Source: Streptoalloteichus hindustanus (GTDB taxonomy: Bacteria > Actinomycetota > Actinomycetes > Mycobacteriales > Pseudonocardiaceae). From it: DNA of 64,000 bases. The notes under the pieces were generated by a model. It searched no databases and was not told where the DNA came from. It worked only from the letters and a program-made list of their open reading frames with translations. Of the stretch, positions 9,210-18,237 are shown one piece after another (position 1 is the stretch's first letter; the number at the start of each line of letters is the position of its first letter). Location of the stretch: assembly GCF_900129375.1 (NCBI RefSeq), contig NZ_FQVN01000005.1, forward strand, positions 372,001 to 436,000, given 5' to 3'. The position numbers were made by a program, and so were the translations under genes.

Positions 9210-9266
9210 GCGTTCTCCGACCGACCTTCCGACAACCACCACGAGACTGACCACTGAGGAGCACGG

Positions 9267-11168
9267 ATGAACTCCGCTGTCGCCGGCCACCGCCGGGCCA
9301 CGGCACCCCCCGACGCGGAGCGCGGGGACCCGTTGTTCCACCCGTTCGACACGACGGAGGAGTACGCCGAGGCGGTCGAGGAGTTCCTCGCGGGGACGAC
9401 CGGGTCGGTCCCGGTGCTGGTCGCGGGGCGGGACGACCTGCGCGACGGCCTCGCCGCCGCGCCCGACCTCTACGCCGGCCCCCGCCGGCCCGACCCGCTC
9501 ACCACGGGCGTGCTGCTCGGCGCCGAGGAGCTCCCACCCGGGCTCGTCGCGCTCGCCCGGCCGCTGGCCACGACCTGGCTCGCGGCGTCGGACCTGGACC
9601 TGGCGGCCCTGCGGCGGGAGGCCGGCGAGCTGCTGGTGGTGGGCGTCTACGACCAGCTCCGCCTCGACCCGGTGCGGGAGCTGTTGCTGGCCAGCTACCG
9701 CTGCCCCACGGGCGGCCCGTCGTTCCTCAGTGGACGCGACGTGCCCTCGTTGAGCTGGCACCTCGCCAAGCAGTACGCCGCGCCGAGCGCCGCCGTGTCC
9801 GCGGTGGGCGTCTTCACCGACACCGACCGTCCACCCAGGACGGACGAGGTGCTGGTCTTCGACGACCGGGACTTCGAGCGGCGGGACATCCAGGCGGAGA
9901 TCCTCGACCGCTCCTGGCGGCGCGTGGTCTTCCAGGGGCACGGCAAGGACGACAGCATCAACCTCGGCGAGTTCACCATCTGCGGCCTCAACCCGGGCGT
10001 GCCGCCGTCCCCCGACCTGCTCCGGCCGCGGTGCGGCTACGGGTTGTCCTGCTACAAGCCGGAGGACAAGCTCGTCCCGCTGCGGAACGTGCGGGCCACC
10101 GAGGTCGTCCTGAGCGCGTGCAACAGCGGCCCTCTCGCCGACCTCGCTCTCTACGACCCGAGGTACCAGCTCCTGCTCAACGCGTTGGACAGCCCCGCCC
10201 GCACCGTGGTGTCGGCGGTGTCGGTGCACGACACCGACCGGCCGGAGAACGTCGCGTGGGCCAGGGGCGCCGTCGCCGGCGCCGACTCCACCGACGTGCT
10301 CAACGCCAGCCTCGCGGCCTCCCACCCCTATCCGGCGTTCCTGCGGTTCGGCGTGCCCGAACCGAACCGTCCCGCCGCGCCCCAGCCCGCCGAGCACGCG
10401 CCGGACCCGCTGGTCCTGGGCGTCGGCCGGCGGCTGACCGCGCTCCTCACCGGCGATCTCCTGCCGCCCCAGCACAAACTGCGGCCACGGCTGGGGAAAC
10501 TGGCCCGCAAGGTGGACGGCTGGGTGGCGCGCCCGACGCACACCGCCGACCAGGACCCCGGGGAGATCCGCGCCTCGCTGGAGGCCGACCTCCAGTCGCT
10601 CGACCACGTGATCGCGCGGCAGGTCGCGGACAACCCCGAGGACGAGATCATGAACTTCCCGGCCCACTTCGGGGATCGCAGCCGGCTGGCCGCCGAGGCG
10701 ACCGAGGCCGTCACCTGCCACTGCGGCCGGCCGGCGCAGCGCTTCCTCCGCCGGGGCCTGCTCCCGCACGTCCTCGACACCACGTGTGTGGTCTGCATGC
10801 GGTGCGGCGACGTGGTGTTCCGGATCCCCGACTCCCCGGAGCTGTGGGCCGACGCCGCCGAGGAGGCGCCGCACGGCGGTGAGCTGGTGGTCCGGCTCCG
10901 CGTCCGGGGAAGCCGGCGCGGCCCGGCCCAACTCGGCCTGTTCGTGCCCACCTACCTCCGCACGGCGTGCGCGGTGGACCCCGTGACCACCCGCGTGCGC
11001 CTCAGCCCCGACGAGGAGCGCGAGGTTCGCTTCACCCTGCGGTTCGCCGAGGACACCTCGCCCCAGGCGTACTACTTCACCGCCTACGTCGTGCAGGACC
11101 TCGCCATCACCACCGCCCGACGGCACTTCGGTGTCGTCCCCGCCCAGCAGCCCGTCCGCCACCCGTGA
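9267..11168 (+). CDS. CHAT-like (caspase-fold) protein with zinc ribbon, in a nucleoside cluster
   Basis: 633 aa. The middle carries VVFQGHGKDDSINL (His225) and EVVLSACNSG (Cys285), the His/Cys pair and context of CHAT clan CD peptidases. A later segment has CHCGRP and CVVCMRCG, a four-cysteine zinc-ribbon arrangement, and the C-terminus looks like a beta-sandwich. The N-terminal 200 residues are unfamiliar. CHAT proteins are normally proteases in signalling or defence, so its place between an exporter and a methyltransferase is unexpected. It could mature or cleave a peptide intermediate, act as an acyl-transfer enzyme, or regulate. No function is claimed. ATG 9267 follows GAGGAGC. Confidence 0.65.
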   Translation: MNSAVAGHRRATAPPDAERGDPLFHPFDTTEEYAEAVEEFLAGTTGSVPVLVAGRDDLRDGLAAAPDLYAGPRRPDPLTTGVLLGAEELPPGLVALARPLATTWLAASDLDLAALRREAGELLVVGVYDQLRLDPVRELLLASYRCPTGGPSFLSGRDVPSLSWHLAKQYAAPSAAVSAVGVFTDTDRPPRTDEVLVFDDRDFERRDIQAEILDRSWRRVVFQGHGKDDSINLGEFTICGLNPGVPPSPDLLRPRCGYGLSCYKPEDKLVPLRNVRATEVVLSACNSGPLADLALYDPRYQLLLNALDSPARTVVSAVSVHDTDRPENVAWARGAVAGADSTDVLNASLAASHPYPAFLRFGVPEPNRPAAPQPAEHAPDPLVLGVGRRLTALLTGDLLPPQHKLRPRLGKLARKVDGWVARPTHTADQDPGEIRASLEADLQSLDHVIARQVADNPEDEIMNFPAHFGDRSRLAAEATEAVTCHCGRPAQRFLRRGLLPHVLDTTCVVCMRCGDVVFRIPDSPELWADAAEEAPHGGELVVRLRVRGSRRGPAQLGLFVPTYLRTACAVDPVTTRVRLSPDEEREVRFTLRFAEDTSPQAYYFTAYVVQDLAITTARRHFGVVPAQQPVRHP

Positions 11169-11184
11169 GCCGAGGAGAGCAGCG

Positions 11185-11799
11185 ATGACGACCGCCAAGC
11201 CGGAGATCAAGCTCGTGGAGACCGAGGACGAGGTGACCCTCTCGATCGGGGGCGAACAGGCCATGCAGGCCTGGGAACGGGACCTGATGTGGGCGAGCGC
11301 GGACCTGCTCTGCCAGCACGGGTCCCGCTTCTACGAGGTCGGGCTGGGCCTGGGGATGTCCGCCCTGCGCATCGCGAACAACCCCGCCACCGAGCGGCAC
11401 ACCGTCCTCGAACTGTTCCCTGAGGTGATCGACCTGTTCCGGGAACGCCATCCCGAACCGCCACCCACCCTCCACGTCGAACAGGGCGACTTCTTCGAGA
11501 AGGTCAGCGAACTGCCCACCGAGAGCATCGACGGGATGTTCTTCGACCCCGCGCTGGACATGGAGGTGTGGCGGAACGAGGAGATCTGGCACCGGGTGAT
11601 GCCCGAAGTCGTGCGCGCGCTGCGTCCCGGCGGGGTGTTCATCCCGTTCTTCAGCACCAAACCGGAGTTGCGCTGGCAGTACGTCCCGCACTTCCGCACG
11701 GTCCGGGTGGAGCGGCACACCTACGAGGCGTACGAGCACACCGAGTACACCTACGGGCGCTCGGGGTACGCCTTCATCCAGTGCTTCCACAAAGACTAG
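11185..11799 (+). CDS. SAM methyltransferase resembling guanidinoacetate N-methyltransferase
   Basis: 204 aa with GAGGAG before ATG 11185. The N-terminal QAMQAWERDLM followed by FYEVGLGLGMSALRIA resembles guanidinoacetate methyltransferases, where a Trp-Glu stretch precedes the SAM loop. FFDPALDMEVWRNEE provides the acidic region after it. The blasticidin S enzyme BlsL methylates a guanidino nitrogen of beta-arginine. If the comparison holds, this protein supports arginine as the amino acid processed by the aminomutase at 4311. Confidence 0.72.
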   Translation: MTTAKPEIKLVETEDEVTLSIGGEQAMQAWERDLMWASADLLCQHGSRFYEVGLGLGMSALRIANNPATERHTVLELFPEVIDLFRERHPEPPPTLHVEQGDFFEKVSELPTESIDGMFFDPALDMEVWRNEEIWHRVMPEVVRALRPGGVFIPFFSTKPELRWQYVPHFRTVRVERHTYEAYEHTEYTYGRSGYAFIQCFHKD

Positions 11800-11816
11800 G
11801 CCGTGGGCGGTCCTCG

Positions 11817-13124
11817 GTGTTCCCGCAGCGGATCGCGGTCGTCGGCACCGGCTACGTCGGGCTGACCACCGGCGCCTGCCTCGCCTCCCTCGGGCACGAC
11901 GTGACGTGCGCCGACGTGGACGAGGCCAAGGTCGAGCGGCTTCGCCACGGCCGCACCGACATCCTCGAACCCGGGTTGGCCGACCTGTTGGCCGGGGGCC
12001 TCGCGGCGGGGCGGCTGCGGTTCCTGGTCGACCTGGCCGAGGCGGCGGGGGAGGCGGAGGCGGTGTTCCTCTGCCTCCCCACCCCGAGGGGGCCGGCCGG
12101 CGCCGCCGACCTCGGCGTGGTCGAGTCCGTCGTCCACGAGCTCCGCCGCGTCGTGCGGCCCGGCGCCGTCCTGGTGTGCAAGTCGACCGTGCCCGTGGGC
12201 ACCGCCGCGCGGCTGACCGCCCTGGTGGCCAGGGACGACGTCGCCGTGGTGTCCAACCCGGAGTTCCTGCGGGAGGGCACCGCCGTTGCGGACTTCCTCG
12301 GCCCGGACCGGATCGTCGTGGGAGCCGACGACCCGGACGCCGTCGAGCGGGTCGCGGCGCTCTACGCCGGGCTGGGCGCGCCGGTCGTGCGCACCGACGC
12401 GCGGAGCGCGGAGATGGTCAAGTACGCGGCCAACTGCTTCCTCGCGATGAAACTGTCCTATGTGAACACTCTCGGCGAGCTGTGCGAGCGGTTGGGCGCC
12501 GACCTCGGGGCGGTGACCGAGGGCATGGGGCTGGACCGGCGGATCGGCCCCGGGTTCCTGCGGCCGGGCCCCGGCTGGGGCGGCTCGTGCCTGCCGAAGG
12601 ACGCGGCGGCGATGTTGCGGATGGCGACGGTCGCGGACGTGGACTTCGGGCTCCTGCGCGCCGCCGTCGAGGCGAACCAGCGGCACCGCGGGCGGGTGGT
12701 CGCCAAGGTCCGCGCCGCCGTCGGGGGCCGGCTGGCCGGGGTCCGGATCGGGGTGCTGGGCTTGGCGTTCAAGGCCGGCACCTCCGACCTCCGCGACTCG
12801 CCGGCGATCGAGGTGGTCCGGTTGCTGGGCCTGGAGGGCGCGGAGGTCGTCGCGCACGACCCGGCCGTCTCGCCCGACCTGCCCGGCGTGGTGGTGGTGG
12901 ACGACCCGTACCTGGTCGCCAAGCAGGCGGAGGCGGTGGTGGTCCTCACCGAGTGGCCGCAGTTCCGCGCCATCGACTGGGCGCTCGTCGCGCAGGCGAT
13001 GACCGGGCGGACCGTCGTCGACCCGAGGAACCACCTCGACCCCGAGCCGCTCGCCAGGGCCGGCCTGGTGTGGCTGGGGACCGGGTGCGGCGCGCGGGGG
13101 CGTGCCGGCTGTCCGGCCGACTAG
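11817..13124 (+). CDS. UDP-glucose 6-dehydrogenase
   Basis: 435 aa, normal length. It starts VFPQRIAVVGTGYVGLTTG with the NAD-binding glycine motif. The catalytic cysteine is C258 in GPGWGGSCLPKD, and GLAFKAGTSDLRDSPA marks the C-terminal domain. It oxidises UDP-glucose to UDP-glucuronate, the sugar donor needed by the cytosylglucuronate-synthase-like enzyme. GTG 11817 is the first start compatible with the Rossmann strand and lies 17 nt after the methyltransferase stop. Confidence 0.9.
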   Translation: MFPQRIAVVGTGYVGLTTGACLASLGHDVTCADVDEAKVERLRHGRTDILEPGLADLLAGGLAAGRLRFLVDLAEAAGEAEAVFLCLPTPRGPAGAADLGVVESVVHELRRVVRPGAVLVCKSTVPVGTAARLTALVARDDVAVVSNPEFLREGTAVADFLGPDRIVVGADDPDAVERVAALYAGLGAPVVRTDARSAEMVKYAANCFLAMKLSYVNTLGELCERLGADLGAVTEGMGLDRRIGPGFLRPGPGWGGSCLPKDAAAMLRMATVADVDFGLLRAAVEANQRHRGRVVAKVRAAVGGRLAGVRIGVLGLAFKAGTSDLRDSPAIEVVRLLGLEGAEVVAHDPAVSPDLPGVVVVDDPYLVAKQAEAVVVLTEWPQFRAIDWALVAQAMTGRTVVDPRNHLDPEPLARAGLVWLGTGCGARGRAGCPAD

Positions 13125-13130
13125 AGCGAG

Positions 13131-13190
13131 CGGCGTCCACCTCGGGTGCCCACTCGGGTGTCCACTTTGGATGTCCACTTCGGACGTACG
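13131..13190 (+). repeat. Intergenic repeats around TGTCCACTT
   Basis: Four degenerate copies with a GTCCAC/CCCACT core follow each other between the dehydrogenase and the oxidase (CGTCCACCTCGGGTG, CCCACTCGGGTG, TCCACTTTGGATG, TCCACTTCGGACG). It may be another slippage product or contain a regulatory site before the pyrrole module. Confidence 0.5.
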
Positions 13191-13230
13191 CACGGGATGA
13201 GCGCGGCGGGTGTCGCCAGGGGAGGGCGCG

Positions 13231-14373
13231 ATGGACTTCGCGTGGACAGACGAGCAGGAGCGGCGTCACCAGGAGATCCTGGACGCCGTGGCGAAGATGT
13301 GCGCCAACGACGACTTCCAGGGTGGTTCCGGGTACTTCGACCGGCGGCAGTGGCGGGCGGTGGCGGACGTCGGGCTGCTCGGCCTCCCGCTGCCGCGCGA
13401 GCACGGGGGCCAGGACCTGGGAGCGCTGGACACGGCCCGCTGCTTCGAGGCGTTCGGCAGGGCGTGCACCAGCACCGGCCTGGTGTTCGCGGCCGGCGCG
13501 CACCTGTTCGCGTGCGCGGTGCCGACAGCCCGGTTCGGCTCCGCGCCGGCCAAGGAGCGCTACCTGCCGGGGATGTGCTCCGGTGAGCTCGTCGCGGGCA
13601 ACGCCATGACCGAGGAGGCCGCCGGCTCCGACGTCAGCCGGCTGGCCACCCGGGCGCGGGAGGTCCCCGGCGGCTACGTCCTCGACGGCACGAAGAGCTT
13701 CGTCAGCAACGGCCCGGTGGCGGACGTGCTGGTGACCTACGCGACCACCGATCCCGAGCTCGGCTACCTGGGGCAGACCGCGTTCGTGGTCGACGCCCGC
13801 GGTCCGGGCGTGGTGCTCGGCGAGCCGTTCCCGAAGATGGGACTGGACGAGGTGCCCGCCGGCGCGGTGACGTTCCGGGAGTGCTTCGTCCCCCGGGAGA
13901 ACGTGCTCGGCGAGCCCGGCGGTGGGGCGGCGGTCTTCCAGCACTCGATGCGGTGGGAGCGGACCTGCCTGTTCGCCGGATACCTCGGGTTGATCGACCG
14001 GGTCCTGGACGAGGTGCGCGACCGGGTCCGGACCCGACGGCAGTTCGGCCGCGCGCTGGCCGACTTCCAGGCGGTGTCGCACCGGGTCGTGGACATGAAG
14101 CTGCGGGCGGAGTCCGCGCGGCTGCTGCTGTACCGCGCGTGCTGGGAGATCGACCGGGGCGGGAGCGCGAACCTCGCCGTGGCGCTGGCGAAACTGGCGG
14201 TCGCCGAGGGCGCGGTGGCCAACGCGCTGGACGCCGTCCGCCTGTTCGGGGCGGAGGGCTTCCTGGTCGGGGCCGGCATCGAGAAGGCGTTGCGCGACAG
14301 CGTGCCCAGCCTGCTGTTCTCCGGGACCTCCGAGATCCAGAAGACCCTCGTCGCGAAGGAGCTGGGCCTGTGA
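13231..14373 (+). CDS. Acyl-CoA-dehydrogenase-like prolyl-PCP oxidase (CloN3/RedW/PltE type)
   Basis: 380 aa, a typical acyl-CoA dehydrogenase length, with FAD-binding segments GNAMTEEAAGSDVS and LLFSGTSEIQKTLVAKELG. ATG 13231 follows GGGGAGGG; upstream in-frame starts lack a site. It overlaps a proline-type adenylation gene by GTGA, and a PCP with the matching LLEWGVLNS signature lies in the same cluster. In clorobiocin, undecylprodigiosin and pyoluteorin pathways this trio converts prolyl-S-PCP to pyrrolyl-2-carboxyl-S-PCP by oxidation of the ring. The same reaction is proposed here. Confidence 0.83.
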   Translation: MDFAWTDEQERRHQEILDAVAKMCANDDFQGGSGYFDRRQWRAVADVGLLGLPLPREHGGQDLGALDTARCFEAFGRACTSTGLVFAAGAHLFACAVPTARFGSAPAKERYLPGMCSGELVAGNAMTEEAAGSDVSRLATRAREVPGGYVLDGTKSFVSNGPVADVLVTYATTDPELGYLGQTAFVVDARGPGVVLGEPFPKMGLDEVPAGAVTFRECFVPRENVLGEPGGGAAVFQHSMRWERTCLFAGYLGLIDRVLDEVRDRVRTRRQFGRALADFQAVSHRVVDMKLRAESARLLLYRACWEIDRGGSANLAVALAKLAVAEGAVANALDAVRLFGAEGFLVGAGIEKALRDSVPSLLFSGTSEIQKTLVAKELGL

Positions 14374-15857
14374 CGTTGCACGAGCTGGTCGTCGCCGCCG
14401 CGCGCCGGACGCCGGACGCGCTCGCCGTCCAGGACGCCGTGACCGCGCTGACGTACCGGGAACTGGACGAGTTCGCCGACCGGTACGCGGCGGCACTGGC
14501 CCGGCGCGGCGTGACCGCCGGCGACCGGGTGTTGATCTGGACGGCCAAGAGCGCGGCGACGGTCGCGCTCATGCAGGGCTGCCTGCGCGTCGGCGCGGTC
14601 TACGTCCCCCTCTCGGCGGCGAACCCGCCGGCACGGGCCGAACGCGTGGCCACCGGGTGCGCACCCGCGCTGCGGGTGACCGACACGGCCGGCATGGCTC
14701 GGTTGGCCACGACCGACGTGCCGGAGAACGAGGCCGGAAGATGGTGCGAGCTGACATCCCTCGCCGAGGAGGCGGCCGGGCTCCCACCGCCCGCACCGCA
14801 CCGGGGATCACCGGACGACCTCGCCTACGTGCTGTACACCTCCGGATCGACCGGTGAGCCGAAAGGGGTGTGCCTGAGCCACGGCAACGCCCTCGCGTTC
14901 GTCCGGTGGGCGTGCGCGGAGCTGGCCGTCGGGCCGACCGACCGGCTGGCCAACCACGCCGAGTTCAACTTCGATTTGTCGGTGTTCGACCTCTACGCGG
15001 CCTTCCACGCCGGCGCCTCGGTCCACCTGGTCAGCAGCGAGGCCGCCTACGCCCCCGAGCAGCTCGTGCGGTTGATCCGGGACCGCGAGCTGACGATCTG
15101 GTACTCGGTGCCCTCCGCGGTGGCGCTGATGATCACGAGGGGTGGGCTGCTGGCCGGTCCGCCGCCGCCCCGGCTGCGCTGCTGCGTCGTCGCCGGCGAG
15201 CCCGTCTCGGTCGAGCACGTCCGCCAGCTGCGGGTGGCGTGGCCGGCGGTGCGGCTGTTCAACTGGTACGGGCCGACCGAGACCAACGTGTGCAGCTCCT
15301 ACGAGATCGGCCCGCTGGAGAGCGTTCCCGACCGCGTGATCCCGATCGGCCGCGCGAGCTGCGGCGACACGTTGACGCTGGCGACGACGTCGGAGGGGTC
15401 CGTCGGCGAGCTGGTCGTCTCCGGGCCGACCGTGATGTTGGGCTACTGGGGCGAGCCGCCGCAGGTCGGCCCCTACGCGACCGGCGACCTCGTGCGGCGC
15501 GACGAGCGGGGAGAGCTGGAGTTCGTGGGTCGCCGCGACCACGTGGTGAAGGTGCGGGGGCACCGGATCGACATCGCCGAGGTCGAGTCGGCCCTGGTCG
15601 AGCTCGACGGGGTGGCCGAGGCCGTCGTCGTGAGCACCGGCCAGGGGCTGGCTGCCCGGTTGCACGCCGTCTGCGTCGTCCGGCCCGGGGCGCGGGCGCC
15701 GAACCTGCTGGAGGTCAAGCGGCACGGCGCGCGGCGGCTGCCCCCGTACATGCTGGCGGACGCGGTGCACGTGGTGGCCGAGCTGCCGAGGACGGCCAAC
15801 GGCAAGTACGACCGGCCTAGCCTGGCGAAGCGGATCGAGCGGGGGGAGCTGACGTGA
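14370..15857 (+). CDS. Stand-alone proline adenylation enzyme (CloN4/RedM/PltF type)
   Basis: 495 aa, GTG start overlapping the oxidase stop. Core motifs are present: LYTSGSTGEPKG (A3), WYGPTETN (A5), YATGDLV (A7) and ANGKYDR near the C-terminus with the catalytic lysine. Reading pocket positions by eye against PheA gives D-L-F-Y-V-A-W-V-C. That is close to the D-L-L-Y-L-A-L-V-C reported for the proline-activating PltF/RedM group. It should activate L-proline and load it on a separate carrier protein, probably the one at 20056-20403. Its last 41 bp overlap the convergent LuxR gene. Confidence 0.86.
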   Translation: MTLHELVVAAARRTPDALAVQDAVTALTYRELDEFADRYAAALARRGVTAGDRVLIWTAKSAATVALMQGCLRVGAVYVPLSAANPPARAERVATGCAPALRVTDTAGMARLATTDVPENEAGRWCELTSLAEEAAGLPPPAPHRGSPDDLAYVLYTSGSTGEPKGVCLSHGNALAFVRWACAELAVGPTDRLANHAEFNFDLSVFDLYAAFHAGASVHLVSSEAAYAPEQLVRLIRDRELTIWYSVPSAVALMITRGGLLAGPPPPRLRCCVVAGEPVSVEHVRQLRVAWPAVRLFNWYGPTETNVCSSYEIGPLESVPDRVIPIGRASCGDTLTLATTSEGSVGELVVSGPTVMLGYWGEPPQVGPYATGDLVRRDERGELEFVGRRDHVVKVRGHRIDIAEVESALVELDGVAEAVVVSTGQGLAARLHAVCVVRPGARAPNLLEVKRHGARRLPPYMLADAVHVVAELPRTANGKYDRPSLAKRIERGELT

Positions 15858-16485
15858 GCGGCTCGACCAGACCGGTCTCGTAGGCGAACCCGACGGCCTC
15901 GGTCCGGTGCCGGATCCCGAGCTTGGCGAACAGCCGCCGCACGTGCGACTTGACGGTGCTGGTGCTCAGGAAGAGCTTCCGGGAGATCGCGCCGTTGTCG
16001 CAGCCCCGCGCGATCAGGAGGAGCACGTCGAGCTCGCGGTCGCTGAGGCTGTCGAGCGCGGCGGGGTCCACCCGGGGCTCGGACCGGCCGCCAGGGGACC
16101 GCCCGCCGGGCGGCGAGCTGGTCAGCCAGTAGCCGGCGGCGACCACGCGGATGGCCGCGACGACCTCCGGCGCCGAGCAGTTCCTGGGCAGCACTCCGTG
16201 AACCTGGTGGTGACAGATGGCTTCGCCCCCGTCGTCGAACACGAGCACTCTCGGGCCGCGCGCGGAATCCCCGCCCGTCCGGACCGCGTTCCGGAGAACG
16301 CGGCGGACCGCGTCGTCGGGTCGTTCGACCAGGACGACGTCCGGTTCCGGATCACCCGGCCGACTCGCCCACCCGTCGACCACCTCGATTTCCGGGCACT
16401 CCCGCAGACCGGCGAGGGTTCCGACCCAGAACGGACTTCCGGAACCCAGGGGCGACACGGTGATCCGCTTCCCGGTGCTGGCCAT
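15817..16485 (-). CDS. LuxR-family regulator with a degenerate receiver domain
   Basis: 222 aa. The C-terminal HTH is clear (LSDRELDVLLLIARGCDNGA, then TSTVKSHVRRLFAKL). In the N-terminal half the strand that should carry the phosphoacceptor reads PDVVLVERPDD, with Glu where Asp is expected. The domain is therefore unlikely to be phosphorylated normally and may sense a ligand or be constitutive. ATG 16485 follows GGGGAGACGGGAA on the minus strand. The gene is convergent with, and overlaps, the adenylation gene, and is divergent from the GNAT gene. A cluster-specific regulator is likely. Confidence 0.82.
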   Translation of the reverse strand: MASTGKRITVSPLGSGSPFWVGTLAGLRECPEIEVVDGWASRPGDPEPDVVLVERPDDAVRRVLRNAVRTGGDSARGPRVLVFDDGGEAICHHQVHGVLPRNCSAPEVVAAIRVVAAGYWLTSSPPGGRSPGGRSEPRVDPAALDSLSDRELDVLLLIARGCDNGAISRKLFLSTSTVKSHVRRLFAKLGIRHRTEAVGFAYETGLVEPLTSAPPARSASPG

Positions 16486-16895
16486 TTCCCGTCTCCCCGC
16501 CCACGTGCGACCTGCCGTCCGGGCCGGTCCCGGGCCGGACGGTGATCACCGGTGGGGAACCGACGACTTCGCGGCTCCACTCGTATCACCTCGGGGAAGG
16601 GCTCTCAACCGCGTCACTCCTCCGTCAGCCCGAAATGGGGAAAGAAATGCTACGGATCGCCGTCGTCAATCACTCCCGCAGGTGGCTCGCGGATCGCTCG
16701 CTTAACCCTTACCGGTGATGCGGGTGACGGATACCGTGATGTTGGGTAAATTGATTCCCGCGCGACTGGACGTCGATCCCCGGAGTTGAGCGGCATTCGC
16801 CCCGGCGTCGCGACGTCCTCATCACCGGATTTCCGCGACTCGTCCGGGGCGGCGTTCGGGTCGGTCGGTCGCACGGTCGGGCACCTGGAGGGCAC
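16486..16895. promoter_or_regulatory. Divergent regulatory region between LuxR and GNAT genes
   Basis: About 410 bp without a gene. It contains a near-direct repeat, TACCGGTGATG (from 16710) and TACCGTGATG (from 16733), spaced about two helical turns, in a relatively AT-rich stretch. This is a plausible binding site for one of the two LuxR proteins, but no test is possible here. Confidence 0.4.
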
Positions 16896-18182
16896 GTGGC
16901 AGCAACCTTCCCCGGCGAAGACAACTTCCCTCGTGACATCGACCCGGGCGGACCGGACGGAACGGTCGCGAGCCTGGTCGAGGAACCCCGCGGCCGGACC
17001 GGTGAGCGGGTGGTCGACCGGATCACCGTCGACCACCGCGGCAGCCCCGACACGAGCAGCCCCGACACGAGCGGCCCCGACACTGACGGCTCTGACACGA
17101 ACAGCTCTGGGGCGAACGGCCCCGACACGAACGGCCCCGACACGAGCGGTGCCCACGACACCAGCAACAGACACGAGCCGAACGGCGCCGAGGCGCGGGT
17201 GCGCCCGGTGACCGAGGCGGATCGGCAGTTCGTGCGGGCGCTCTTCGCGGAGTCGCTGCCGGCCCACTACTCCGGCGACCACCTCGCCCACGCGGACCGC
17301 GTCCTGGACGCCCACCTGGCGGGCGGTGTCGACCGGTACGGCCACTTCTCCCTGCGGCAGCGGATGTTCGTCCTGGCCGACGCGCGGGAGTGCTACGGCG
17401 TCGTCCACCTGGTGTGCAAGCGCCAGCGCACCGTCAAGATCAGCCCGTTGCTGGTCAGCCCCTCGTACCGGGGCCGGCTGCTGGGCGGCTACGCACTGCT
17501 GGCCAAGGCCGAGGAGTACGCCCGCGCGACCGGCGCCCGCCAGCTCTACTGCACCGTGTCCGAGACCAACCCCGCCACGCTGCGGTTCATGCGGCTCAAC
17601 GGCTTCGTCGTCGCCGGTTCGGCGTTCGAGCAGTACAAGCCGGGTGTCCGCGAGTTCATGCTGTACAAGGTGCTGAACGCGCCCGAGCCAGCGCCCGGGC
17701 GGGGCGAGTTGACCGTCCGCGACCTCGTCGACGGGGACGTTCCCGCGATGTCCGCGCTCGTGCTCGCGGCGTTCGAGCCGGTGTGCACGGGGCTGGGGCA
17801 GGACTGGGTGGACGCCCTGGTCCGGGCGTACCGGAGGCGCCACACCCGGGACCTGAACCAGAAGTACAAGGACATCCACGTCGTGGTGGACCGCGACGGG
17901 CGGTTGCGGGGCGTCGCCGCGACCGGCCCGAAGAAGGGCGGCTCCACCAAGGTGATGCCGCTGTGCGCCGCGGACCCGGAGGCCCTGTCCGAACTCCTCG
18001 CCCGGCTGCCGGAGCGGGTCTGCCCGCAAGGCGGGCGGATGTACTCCCACCAACCGCCCGACCCGACGACATCGCGGGTTCTCCAGGCCCACGGGTGGGA
18101 GGTCGACGCGTTGCTGCCGGGCGCCTACCGCGACGACCAGTGCATGGTCCAGTGGAGCCGCCGGGTCGAGGGTGGGCCGTGA
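16896..18182 (+). CDS. Protein with two GNAT acyltransferase domains
   Basis: 428 aa, GTG start after GGAGG. After a 95-residue low-complexity tail built on SPDTSGPDT there are two GNAT-like domains. The first (VRPVTEADRQFVRALF to EFMLYKVL) has the acyl-CoA loop region SPSYRGRLLGGYALL. The second begins LTVRDLVDGDVPAMSALVL. GNAT folds move acyl groups from CoA, carrier proteins or aminoacyl-tRNA. Here it is a candidate for acylating the nucleoside amine with pyrrolyl-S-PCP or for aminoacyl transfer. This role is inferred only. It starts a four-gene forward run ending at 19992. Confidence 0.72.
   Translation: MAATFPGEDNFPRDIDPGGPDGTVASLVEEPRGRTGERVVDRITVDHRGSPDTSSPDTSGPDTDGSDTNSSGANGPDTNGPDTSGAHDTSNRHEPNGAEARVRPVTEADRQFVRALFAESLPAHYSGDHLAHADRVLDAHLAGGVDRYGHFSLRQRMFVLADARECYGVVHLVCKRQRTVKISPLLVSPSYRGRLLGGYALLAKAEEYARATGARQLYCTVSETNPATLRFMRLNGFVVAGSAFEQYKPGVREFMLYKVLNAPEPAPGRGELTVRDLVDGDVPAMSALVLAAFEPVCTGLGQDWVDALVRAYRRRHTRDLNQKYKDIHVVVDRDGRLRGVAATGPKKGGSTKVMPLCAADPEALSELLARLPERVCPQGGRMYSHQPPDPTTSRVLQAHGWEVDALLPGAYRDDQCMVQWSRRVEGGP
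17042..17150 (+). repeat. 15-nt tandem repeat coding for SPDTS-like units
   Basis: AGCCCCGACACGAGC and close variants repeat in frame about seven times, encoding the N-terminal linker of the GNAT protein. Confidence 0.85.
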
Positions 18183-18237
18183 CCGCGTCCGCCGCGCAGC
18201 CCGGATTTCCTGTGCCACCAACCAGGTGAGGAACGAG

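Noticed and set aside
7857-11264. Antisense open frame of 1135 codons
   Set aside because: It lies opposite the ATP-grasp, MFS and CHAT genes, which have motifs, start sites and coupling. The antisense protein is Arg/Gly/Pro-rich without motifs.
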